Shown here: piece after piece, positions 1 through 6,018 of the stretch
How positions within the stretch are numbered: position 1 is the first letter of the stretch
Layout of the letters: every line of letters begins with the position of its first letter
From: an uncultured Rhodobacter sp.
GTDB lineage: Bacteria; Pseudomonadota; Alphaproteobacteria; Rhodobacterales; Rhodobacteraceae
Direction of reading: 5' to 3'
Assembly: GCA_937901435.1 (NCBI GenBank)
Contig: CALGTJ010000139.1
Span: forward strand, 1-12,826
DNA length: 12,826 nucleotides
Notes under the pieces: model-generated
Told to the model about the DNA's origin: nothing
Seen by the model: the letters and a program-made list of their open reading frames with translations, nothing else
Database searches by the model: none
Program-made: the position numbers and the translations under genes

Positions 1-1058
1 GGCAAATCAGGCAAAACGATATGCGTTTGTGAAGGATCAATGCGATCTCGGTGCCGGATGCCATCATCAAAAACCAGCAGATGCAACTCAGCCCGCATCC
101 GCCGGGCGATCCCCGTGACCTCGCCCCAGAACAGGGCAAGGCGCACGTCGTCGATGCTGCCAGAGGCGTCAATCGCGACCGCGACCCGCGGCACATCGGT
201 ATAAAGGCGCTGACCCGGTTCGAACCCCGGCGTCGGGCTGCCTGCGAGGACCGATTGCGCCGCCCCCGCGATCCAGCGGCGCGCGGGGCGGTGCGGGTTG
301 GGCTGCGGTTGCACTGTCAACGCGCGGGCCAAAGCGCGGCGCATGATCACCTCCCAAGGGGTGCGCGGTTCTGGGATATCGGCAAGGCGATGACCGATGC
401 GCCCGATCCCGCGCCCCGCCTGCCGTCCCGTCTCCATGGCGCGACTAAGATGCTGACGCCAGCGCGCGGCCTCTTCGGCCTTGGCCTCTGCACCATCCCC
501 GGGCGCGGCCTCTAAATCCGCCTCGAATTTGCGGGTTTGCGCATAGGCGCGGGCCTTGCCCTCTGCGCCCTCTGACTTGCCCGTACCATCCCTTGACGTA
601 ACGAGCGCAAAATACAGCCGATCCACGTCCCATTCCGCCAAGGCCGCCTCGGGCGATTGGGTCTGGCCCAAAGCCTCTGACAAAAGGCCGGTCAGGGTCA
701 CCGCAGGCCGGGGCAGCGCGTGATCCGCCAGCAGCAACGCCTCGTTGACCAGTGCATCCGCCGCCAGATTGTAAAGATCCGCATCAAATCTGTTGCCCAG
801 ACGGGCCTGCAAATCGCCCAGCCGCGCGGGGTGACGCAGGGCCACATGCAGGATGTGATGCGCGGCCAGTCCGATCTGTTCGTGAAAGGCAAGGCGTGTG
901 AACTCTGGCCCATAGGTGATCGTGCTGCCCTCTGTCCGCGTCGTCTCGCCGTCCCGATGCGCACACCAGAGCGACAGCGCGGCCAGCGCGGGATCGGCTT
1001 CTGCCAAGGCACGCAGGGCGGGGCTGGCACGTTGCGAGTGACCAGCAGAGGCGATCAT
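1..1058 (-). CDS. DUF2201-family protein: degenerate metallopeptidase-like domain plus C-terminal VWA-like domain (3' end outside window)
   Basis: Translating the minus strand from 1058 gives an open frame of 352 codons that runs off the left edge. Residues about 50-112 resemble the DUF2201 N-terminal putative metallopeptidase domain: HHILH at 67-71, a further His at 76, then NLAADALVNEALL at 97-109. A charged linker (about 155-215) leads to a VWA-like domain with the MIDAS motif DASGS at 297-301 and an acidic VFDDGI segment at 329-334. The usual HExxH is HHILH here, so the catalytic glutamate appears to be missing. The start overlaps the MoxR stop as ATGA, which implies translational coupling. 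MoxR ATPases with VWA proteins act as chaperone-like pairs that mature or insert cofactors into target complexes; the target here is unknown. Family assignment is from recognised motifs, not a search. Confidence 0.85.
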   Translation of the reverse strand, partial: MIASAGHSQRASPALRALAEADPALAALSLWCAHRDGETTRTEGSTITYGPEFTRLAFHEQIGLAAHHILHVALRHPARLGDLQARLGNRFDADLYNLAADALVNEALLLADHALPRPAVTLTGLLSEALGQTQSPEAALAEWDVDRLYFALVTSRDGTGKSEGAEGKARAYAQTRKFEADLEAAPGDGAEAKAEEAARWRQHLSRAMETGRQAGRGIGRIGHRLADIPEPRTPWEVIMRRALARALTVQPQPNPHRPARRWIAGAAQSVLAGSPTPGFEPGQRLYTDVPRVAVAIDASGSIDDVRLALFWGEVTGIARRMRAELHLLVFDDGIRHRDRIDPSQTHIVLPDL

Positions 1059-2173
1059 CCCAAGCCGATTTCTTTGCGCTCGGCCGCATAGGCCGCATAG
1101 GATTTCGAGGTGCGAAACGCCTCTTGCAGCCCGTCTTTCAGCGCCTTGTCGATCAACAACTCGAACCCATAGGTGCAAAGCTCTCGCAATGGCAGCCGCG
1201 AGAAATCAGCGTCACTGCGGGCAGTGCCAAGGGTGCGGATTTCGGCCATGATATCAATCACAGGCGCAATGGTTTCGGCATCCGTCAGGCGCACCAGCGC
1301 ATAGACCAGCGCCGTCAGCCCATGCAGGCTGGCCGGATAAAGGGCAAGGCGATCCGGGCCGCGCGTCTCGATCATATCGGTGGCTTGCACGCTGACCGCG
1401 ATGTCTTCGGCGATCAGAATGAACTCGGCTGCGGCGGCCTCGCCCAAAGTGCCCGCGACCAGAACATCGCGCAGCGCCTTGTCCGTCACCGCACCAAGGA
1501 TCTGGCTGACCCGCGCCCATGACCGGGGGGTGCAGGAGATCATCTGACCCCGGCGCAGGGCCTCTTCGGTGGTGTCCAGCAAATCAGGGCGGGTGCGGAT
1601 AAAGGCGGTGACGGAGGGGTGCAGGCCCTTGGGCACAGCATAGCGCGTCAGCCAATCGGACGCCTCGGCCCGGATCGACAGGTGGATCAGCCGATCAGAC
1701 AGGGCGGTTCCCATCTCATACGCCACTGCGCCATCCTCAACCGCATTGCCTGCCGCGACGATAAAGGTCGTGTCTGGCAGCAGATGGCGCCCAACCCGGC
1801 GTTCCTGCAACAGCCCATAGACGGTGGGTTGCAGCATAGGCGCGGCGGCGGTCAGTTCGTCCAGGAACAGGATCGCCGGACGGGCCGGATCGTCGGGCAA
1901 GTCTTCGGGGCGATACCAGACGGTGCGCTTGGTCTCGTGGTCGTAAAACGGCAAACCGCGCAGGTCTTGTGGTTCTATCGTGGTCAGGCGCAGATCGAAC
2001 AGTCGGCTGCCCGTTTCACTGGCAAGCTGTTGAACGATATCGGTTTTTCCGATGCCCGGACGACCGTGCAGCATCCACGAGGCGGTCATCCTGCCTGCCG
2101 CTTGGGCCGCATGTCCGGCGTGCAGGGCATCCAGCGCCTGCCCCGCAGAAATCGGTGTTGTGTTGACGGCCAT
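1055..2173 (-). CDS. MoxR-family AAA+ ATPase
   Basis: 372 aa from the chosen start. Walker A is GRPGIGKT (37-44), Walker B ILFLDE (101-106), sensor 1 ends in AAGN (140-143), and ALSDR (157-161) sits where the arginine finger region is expected. This is the MoxR/ATPase_5 type of AAA+ module, an ATP-driven remodelling chaperone normally paired with a VWA partner. That partner is the next gene, overlapping by 4 bases. The frame extends 26 codons further upstream, but the ATG at 2173 is preferred. It follows a GAAAGGG ribosome-binding sequence at proper spacing, and the protein begins close to the conserved AAA+ core. The cytoplasmic role is inferred from family and context; the client complex cannot be named. 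It is divergent from the YdcH/DUF2189 genes. Confidence 0.88.
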   Translation of the reverse strand: MAVNTTPISAGQALDALHAGHAAQAAGRMTASWMLHGRPGIGKTDIVQQLASETGSRLFDLRLTTIEPQDLRGLPFYDHETKRTVWYRPEDLPDDPARPAILFLDELTAAAPMLQPTVYGLLQERRVGRHLLPDTTFIVAAGNAVEDGAVAYEMGTALSDRLIHLSIRAEASDWLTRYAVPKGLHPSVTAFIRTRPDLLDTTEEALRRGQMISCTPRSWARVSQILGAVTDKALRDVLVAGTLGEAAAAEFILIAEDIAVSVQATDMIETRGPDRLALYPASLHGLTALVYALVRLTDAETIAPVIDIMAEIRTLGTARSDADFSRLPLRELCTYGFELLIDKALKDGLQEAFRTSKSYAAYAAERKEIGLG

Positions 2174-2268
2174 GCGCACCCTTTCACTCAGGGGTTGAAC
2201 GATAGCCCGTCCAACGATGGGGACAAGGGCTCTTTGTCTCGCACGACGCACACCACCGGGGCCTTACA

Positions 2269-2311
2269 TTGATGCATATCAAGGACAGCACCGCGCGCGC
2301 CTGCCTTTACT
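2269..2311 (+). promoter_or_regulatory. FNR/FnrL box with class II promoter for the YdcH-DUF2189 genes
   Basis: The perfect palindrome TTGATGCATATCAA (2269-2282) matches the FNR-family consensus TTGAT-N4-ATCAA. A -10-like TTTACT lies at 2306-2311. A start site near 2317-2318 would put the box centre (2275.5) at about -42, the classic class II activation position, and leave a leader of about 63 bases before the ATG at 2381. No comparable -10 is seen at the mirrored position for the leftward MoxR gene, so activation probably points right. The rest of the 207-base gap (2174-2380) shows nothing else I can support. The box is seen in the sequence; regulation by FnrL and low oxygen is inferred. Confidence 0.7.
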
Positions 2312-2380
2312 GGTGTCAACCAAGCGACGGGAACAGAGGTCACTCCTCCCGCCGCGACACCCAAAGGAAAGGCTAAAGGT

Positions 2381-2617
2381 ATGTCACACACCCCCCATGA
2401 GCTTGCAGAGGACTTCCCGGAACTCACTGCGAAGATCCATGACTTACAGAAATCCGACGCACATTTTTCGCGGCTGGCGGATGAATACCACCAGATCAAT
2501 CGCGCCGTGCACCGCGCCGAAACCAATGTAGAGCCGACCTCTGACAGCCATCTGACTGACATGCGCAAAAGCCGGATGGACCTGAAGGATCAAATATACA
2601 AATATCTGACAGCGTAA
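2381..2617 (+). CDS. YdcH-family (DUF465) small protein
   Basis: 78 aa, close to the usual size of about 70-75 for DUF465. The protein is highly charged and predicted to be a helical hairpin or coiled coil. FPEL near residue 12, the HFSRLADEYHQINRAVHRAE helix and a second lysine-rich helix ending KDQIYKYL are typical of the family. An AAAGG-type ribosome-binding sequence precedes the ATG. The molecular function of YdcH proteins is not established. Here it is the first gene after a predicted FNR-activated promoter and is followed by a DUF2189 membrane protein 95 bases on, so the two are probably co-transcribed and induced at low oxygen (inference). Confidence 0.85.
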   Translation: MSHTPHELAEDFPELTAKIHDLQKSDAHFSRLADEYHQINRAVHRAETNVEPTSDSHLTDMRKSRMDLKDQIYKYLTA

Positions 2618-2633
2618 GACCCGAGCGGTTATC

Positions 2634-2705
2634 ATGGCCAAACCCGATCCGGACGCGCGAGACGTTCAAGGCGCAGAGACGTTCACGGCAAGGGGGAGGC
2701 CATGA
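2634..2705 (+). CDS. Possible 23-residue leader ORF between the YdcH and DUF2189 genes
   Basis: An ATG at 2634 opens a 23-codon frame (starting MAKPDPDARD) that ends in TGA at 2703-2705. That stop overlaps, as ATGA, a second tiny frame at 2702-2716 encoding MTTR, and this in turn overlaps, as ATGA, the DUF2189 start at 2713. The ribosome-binding sequence before 2634 is weak, whereas the AGGGGGAGG at 2691-2699 lies close upstream of 2702. The arrangement could couple translation stepwise into the membrane protein gene, or it could be chance. No homology is recognised. Confidence 0.2.
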   Translation: MAKPDPDARDVQGAETFTARGRP

Positions 2706-2712
2706 CCACAAG

Positions 2713-3519
2713 ATGACAACACCAACACAAGAGACAAGCCACACCAACGGTATGCCAAAACCGGGCGCGCCAAGATTTGCGCGCGTCACCCCGGCGCATT
2801 TGTCCAAGGCGCTCGCGCTTGGCTGGTCCGACCTGCGCCGCGCGCCGCAGTTTGGGCTGGCCTTTGCGGCCGTCTACGTGCTGGGGGGCTGGTTTTTGGG
2901 GTGGATTTCGGTGCAGACCGCCACGACCTATTGGCTGGTGCTGGCGGCGTTTGGCTTTCCGCTGATTGGACCGTTTGTGGCCGTGGGCCTATATGAGGTT
3001 TCCCGCAAATTGCAGGCGGGCGAGCCGCTAAGCTGGTCCGGGGTTTTGGGCGTCGTGATCCAGCAACGCAAGCGATCCCTGCCAATGATTGGTGCGATCA
3101 CCATCGTCATTTTCCTGTTCTGGTTCTTTCTGGGACATATGATTTTTGCCCTGTTCCTCGGGCTGTCGCCGATGACCAACGTGAACAGTTCGATGTCAGT
3201 TTTCTTGACGTCTAACGGCCTGACAATGCTGGCAGTCGGCACTGTCGTAGGGGCCGTTTTCGCTATGTTGCTTTATATGATCACGGTTTTGTCGCTGCCA
3301 ATGGTGCTGGACCGCGAGGTCGATTTCGTCACGGCGATGGTGGGCAGCTTTGCCTATGTGGCGGGCAATCTGATGACGATGCTGATCTGGGCCGCGATTA
3401 TTGCGGTGGTGACGATTGCGGCGCTGGTGCCCGCTTTTCTGGGCCTGCTGATCGTCTTGCCGCTGCTGGGCCATGCGACGTGGCATCTGTACAGTTTGCT
3501 GCTGATCGTGCCGGAATAA
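2713..3519 (+). CDS. DUF2189-domain integral membrane protein
   Basis: 268 aa. A hydrophilic N-terminus of about 40 residues includes the conserved ALALGWSDLRRAP stretch (33-45). It is followed by about six membrane segments (roughly 48-64, 74-94, 124-150, 168-195 and 220-252, the last long enough for two). LIGPFVAVGLYEVSR (84-98) and LDREVDF (199-205) are features I associate with DUF2189 proteins. Function is unknown; this family often lies near respiratory or micro-oxic genes in Rhodobacterales (recalled, not checked). The start overlaps the four-residue MTTR frame as ATGA, and the strong purine-rich element at 2691-2699 lies 13 bases upstream. The ATG at 2702 is out of frame, so 2713 is the real start unless the region is frameshifted. 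It is convergent with the broken sugar transporter locus. Confidence 0.82.
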   Translation: MTTPTQETSHTNGMPKPGAPRFARVTPAHLSKALALGWSDLRRAPQFGLAFAAVYVLGGWFLGWISVQTATTYWLVLAAFGFPLIGPFVAVGLYEVSRKLQAGEPLSWSGVLGVVIQQRKRSLPMIGAITIVIFLFWFFLGHMIFALFLGLSPMTNVNSSMSVFLTSNGLTMLAVGTVVGAVFAMLLYMITVLSLPMVLDREVDFVTAMVGSFAYVAGNLMTMLIWAAIIAVVTIAALVPAFLGLLIVLPLLGHATWHLYSLLLIVPE

Positions 3520-3540
3520 TTGGCTTTGCAATCGTGTCGA

Positions 3541-3582
3541 GGGTCCGGCCACGCAGGCGGTCGGACCCAATTCTTTGGTCCG
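3541..3582. terminator. Overlapping hairpins between convergent genes (probable bidirectional terminator)
   Basis: GGGTCCG (3541-3547) pairs with CGGACCC (3562-3568). The same right arm can instead pair with GGTCCG at 3577-3582 across an AT-rich 9-base loop. The stems are mutually exclusive and lie between the DUF2189 stop and the convergent stop of the substrate-binding pseudogene at 3584. Neither has a long U-tract, so termination efficiency is uncertain. Confidence 0.45.
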
Positions 3583-3583
3583 C

Positions 3584-4168
3584 TTACTTGCCCCAAATCG
3601 CCGTGTAAACCGCGCGATAAGGCGAATCCGGGTCAAACGAATTGCTGTCGCCCATTTTGGTCAGCCCCTCTTGGGGGACCAGCGGAGATGTGATATAGCC
3701 GGAACAGGCCTCGCCGGACACGGGCCGGTTCAACTCGTCCACCAACTGCCAGCCCTGCAGGTTCAACGGCTCGGCCACGGTGATCGCCTGATACTGACCG
3801 TTGCGGATCCGCTGGAACGCGGCCTCTGATGCGTCCCCGGCAGAGCCTGCCTTGGGCGATCCGTCACCGGGAATGCCAGCCGCCAAAGCAGGGCCCATAA
3901 AGTCAAAGTACAGGTCGTTGATGATGATGCCATGCGGTTACAAGGCCATCGCCTGCCCGATTGCTGCCGTCCGCCCCTGGATCGAACCCGCACCATCCAG
4001 CACGCGCACATCCCAGCCCATCACCTCTGCCGCCTCTTCGACGCCATTGGTCACGCCAAGAGTACCGCCGTTCTTGAGGTCAGCCGCCAGTACGACGATG
4101 GATTTGCCCTCGGCGCCCATTGGCCCGCTTATTGGACCCTCAAAAGGTGTCTCTGCCATGGCCGAGGT
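3584..4168 (-). pseudogene. Sugar ABC transporter substrate-binding protein, RbsB-type, broken
   Basis: Periplasmic binding protein for the sugar importer whose other parts lie upstream. The remnant reads from the tail of a signal peptide (SAMA|ET, ATG of that motif at 4159-4157) through an N-lobe fragment containing GKSIVVLAADLKNGG. An in-frame TAA follows at 3940-3938. Beyond it the same frame continues with the C-lobe (INDLYFDFMGPALAAG, SEAAFQRIRNGQYQ, VAEPLNLQGWQLVDELN) to a stop at 3584. Only about 190 codons remain of a family that is usually over 300. The stretch joining the N-lobe ALxPHGII to IINDLYFDF indicates an in-frame internal deletion of roughly 120 or more residues. Its own start codon and most of its signal peptide are missing, deleted together with the end of the permease. 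Function is surely lost. Confidence 0.8.
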
Positions 4169-4502
4169 GCCAAGGCAGGCCCATCGTCGTTTGCAAACTG
4201 ATCGCAAGGATGTGCCAAAGGACGATGCCGTAGCCCAGGGTCAGGTCGATCCGCCCTGCCACCATCGGGATCATCGCGCCCAGCGACAGCATGGCTATAA
4301 TTGCTTGGGCCGACACAATCGCGCGCATATTCAGCATGGTTGGAAAGGTATTGGGCAGCAGGATCGAGTACAGGATGATCAGGAAAGCTGTCAGGATAAC
4401 AAGGCCATAGGCCGGAATAAACCGCAGCACCCGTTTGCCAAGGCACAGGCCCTTCAATTCGGCGCGGGTGGGTTCCAGCGCGCTGGATTCAAGCGATTGC
4501 AT
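4169..4502 (-). pseudogene. Sugar ABC transporter permease (RbsC-type), N-terminal fragment
   Basis: The first ~110 residues of a ribose-type (BPD_transp_2) permease are preserved. A cytoplasmic tail leads to RVLRFIPAYGLVILTAFLII and then AIIAMLSLGAMIPMVAGRIDLTLGYG, the conserved early part of the family. After TTMGLPW the frame crosses into substrate-binding-protein sequence in the wrong phase and stops at TGA near 4140. About two thirds of the permease is missing. The start at 4502 is chosen because AGGAG lies 7 bases upstream; another ATG is in frame at 4508. The start overlaps the ATPase tail, the usual tight spacing of these operons. It can no longer form a channel. Confidence 0.75.
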
Positions 4503-5305
4503 GCGCATGCTCCTGTGGTTTGGCGAAATTTCCGGCGCTGGCCCAAAAGGCGTACAGATCCCTGATGCTTTGCCAGCCCGAACAAGGCGCGCGAGATCGC
4601 CTCGTGACCTGCACCGCGCAGGCCCACAAGCCCGACAATCTCGTTTTGCTTCAGGGTCAGGGACAGGCCTGCCACCGGCCCGACAGAAAAATCCTATAGC
4701 TCCAGCACCGGGGCACCTGCGGCCTCCTGGCTTTTCATCGTCACCCGCGTTTTGCGCCGGACGATCTTATGCACCAGTTCCTCTGGTGTGATGTGTTCAA
4801 TCGCGCGCACCCCAACCATCACCCCGTCGCGCAGCACGGCGACCCGGTCGGCCATGCGGAAAAATTCGTCCAGCCTGTGACTGACGTAAATCATGCCCAC
4901 GCCCGATCGCGCAGAGGGCGAATGGCAGTGAACAGGCGTTCAACCTCGTATGCGGGCAAGGACGCCGTCGGTTCGTCCAGCAACAGAAGCTCGCAGTCGA
5001 CAGCCAAGGCGCGCGCGAAGGCGACCAGCGATTTTTCGTTGCGATTCAGATCCTTGCGGATCAAAGGTACAATCGACCTCTAGCAATGCCTCCGCCGACG
5101 TGCGATCCGCCTCACCCATGCGGATCAGGCCGTGGCGGCGAGAATAGCCCAGCGCCAGCGCGATGTTTTCGGCCGCGGTCATCCATTCGATCAACCCGAG
5201 ATCCTGATGGATAAAGACCACTTTCTGGCGCTCGCCAAAGCCCGCAGGTTTGTGCTGATACTCAGCCCCGTCAATCAGATCGCGCCCCGCATCCGGGTTG
5301 ATCCT
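4489..5305 (-). pseudogene. Sugar ABC transporter ATP-binding protein, broken in several places
   Basis: The remnant starts after the Walker A, at NPDAGRDLIDGAEYQHKP (near 5305). It runs through the Q-loop region VVFIHQDLGLIEWMTAAENI and shifts frame near 5055 into NEKSLVAFARALAVD and the Walker B CELLLLDEPTASLPA. It shifts again near 4903 into MIYVSHRLDEFFRMADRVAV, with the H-loop, then meets an in-frame TAG at 4696-4694. The second domain begins after that (LTLKQNEIVGLVGLRGAGHE) but breaks off after LAKHQG. A short tail in another frame (DLYAFWASAGNFAKPQEHAH) ends at TGA 4491-4489. The two-domain sugar ATPase family is usually about 500 aa; roughly 270 codons remain. Loss of Walker A, two frameshifts, a nonsense codon and an internal deletion make it inactive. 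Confidence 0.82.
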
Positions 5306-5326
5306 GACCGGGCGGTCCCATTCGCC

Positions 5327-5947
5327 GCGCGCGCTAGAGATGCTCAAAACGCCGGGATTCCCATTGTCGAGATCTGGGATCTGAACTCCAGTCCCTTGAA
5401 TGTCAGCGTTGGCATCAACCATTTCGATTGCGGCTGTGATATGGGGCGGTTCCTGATCGGCTGTGGCTATCGCGCGCTTGGCTATGTGGGCACGTCGCAT
5501 GACATCGCCAATGCCGCCACCGCGCGGCTTGAGGGCTTTACCAAGCCGGTCCGGGATGGTGGCGGATCAGTGCGCAAACAGCTATGCCTGCAAGACACGG
5601 CCAGCTTTTACCCCGGTTTTTACGGCACCGAACAACTGCTGTCGTCCGGCGCGCAGGTCGAGTGCATTTTCTACCAGAATGATTCCATGGCCTTTGGCGG
5701 GCTGCACTTTTGCACCCAGCGCGGGCTTGATGTGCCGGGCGATATGGGGATTGCGGGTTGGGGCGATCTGCCTGTGGCCTCTTTGCTGAAACAGCGGCCG
5801 ACCTCGGTACATGTGCCGCATCTGAAACTGGGTCAGGCGGCGGCGGAAATGATGGTCGCGCGCCTGTCCGGCGAGGCCGTGCACCCCTGCCGCGCGATTG
5901 AATTTCCCCTGATCCCCGGCGCGAGCGTGCGCCATTGCAGCGTCTGA
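5327..5947 (+). pseudogene. LacI-family regulator, C-terminal sugar-binding domain only
   Basis: About 206 codons of periplasmic-binding-protein-like effector domain remain, from RARDAQNAGIPIVEIWDLN to the natural end GASVRHCSV. They align by eye with residues from about 137 of the intact LacI protein encoded at 7235-8251 (IPIVEIWD/IPVLEIWD, YQNDSMAFGG/YLNDHLAFGG, QRGLDVPGDMGI/ARGLAVPDDIGI). The HTH, the hinge and about 140 residues are gone. The open frame continues upstream to an ATG at 5132, but that part is antisense to the ATPase remnant and is not regulator sequence. The frame is undamaged after the junction, suggesting a recent deletion. It cannot bind DNA through an HTH and is presumed non-functional. 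It was the divergent regulator of the broken transporter. Confidence 0.8.
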
Positions 5948-5969
5948 GCGGTCTCTTTTCCCCTGACAC

Positions 5970-6010
5970 AGAGAGCGCTCACTTGTACCCCCTCTGCGGC
6001 CTCTGATACA
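5970..6010 (+). promoter_or_regulatory. LacI-type operator overlapping a sigma-70-like promoter of the APC-like transporter
   Basis: AGAGAGCGCTCACT (5970-5983) is a 14-base palindrome with one mismatched pair and the central CG step typical of LacI/GalR operators. It touches a -35-like TTGTAC (5983-5988). A -10-like GATACA (6005-6010) follows after 16 bases. The predicted start site (about 6017-6019) nearly coincides with the ATG at 6019. Binding there would block RNA polymerase. The pattern is visible; which regulator binds is unknown. Confidence 0.45.
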
Positions 6011-6018
6011 GCGCCTTT

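Noticed and set aside
51..515. 154-codon plus-strand frame at the left edge
   Set aside because: Antisense shadow of the DUF2201/VWA gene; composition is Arg/Pro-rich and without recognisable domains.
784..1098. Minus-strand frame of 104 codons beside the MoxR stop
   Set aside because: It is out of phase with the DUF2201 gene that occupies the same bases and carries the conserved motifs.
2188..2568. 126-codon minus-strand frame upstream of MoxR
   Set aside because: It overlaps the YdcH gene and the FNR promoter, has no recognised domain and no ribosome-binding support.
5132..5326. N-terminal 65 codons of the long frame ending in the LacI domain
   Set aside because: These codons are antisense to conserved ATPase sequence (IHQDLGLIEWM region), not regulator sequence, so they were left out of the LacI remnant.
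4940..5500. 186-codon minus-strand frame as a single protein
   Set aside because: Only its middle is ATPase; the first part is antisense to the LacI remnant and the last part is read past a frameshift.
3584..5947. A novel compact multi-gene system of short proteins
   Set aside because: The short frames are all explained as pieces of known sugar ABC and LacI families in their usual order, so decay is the simpler reading.
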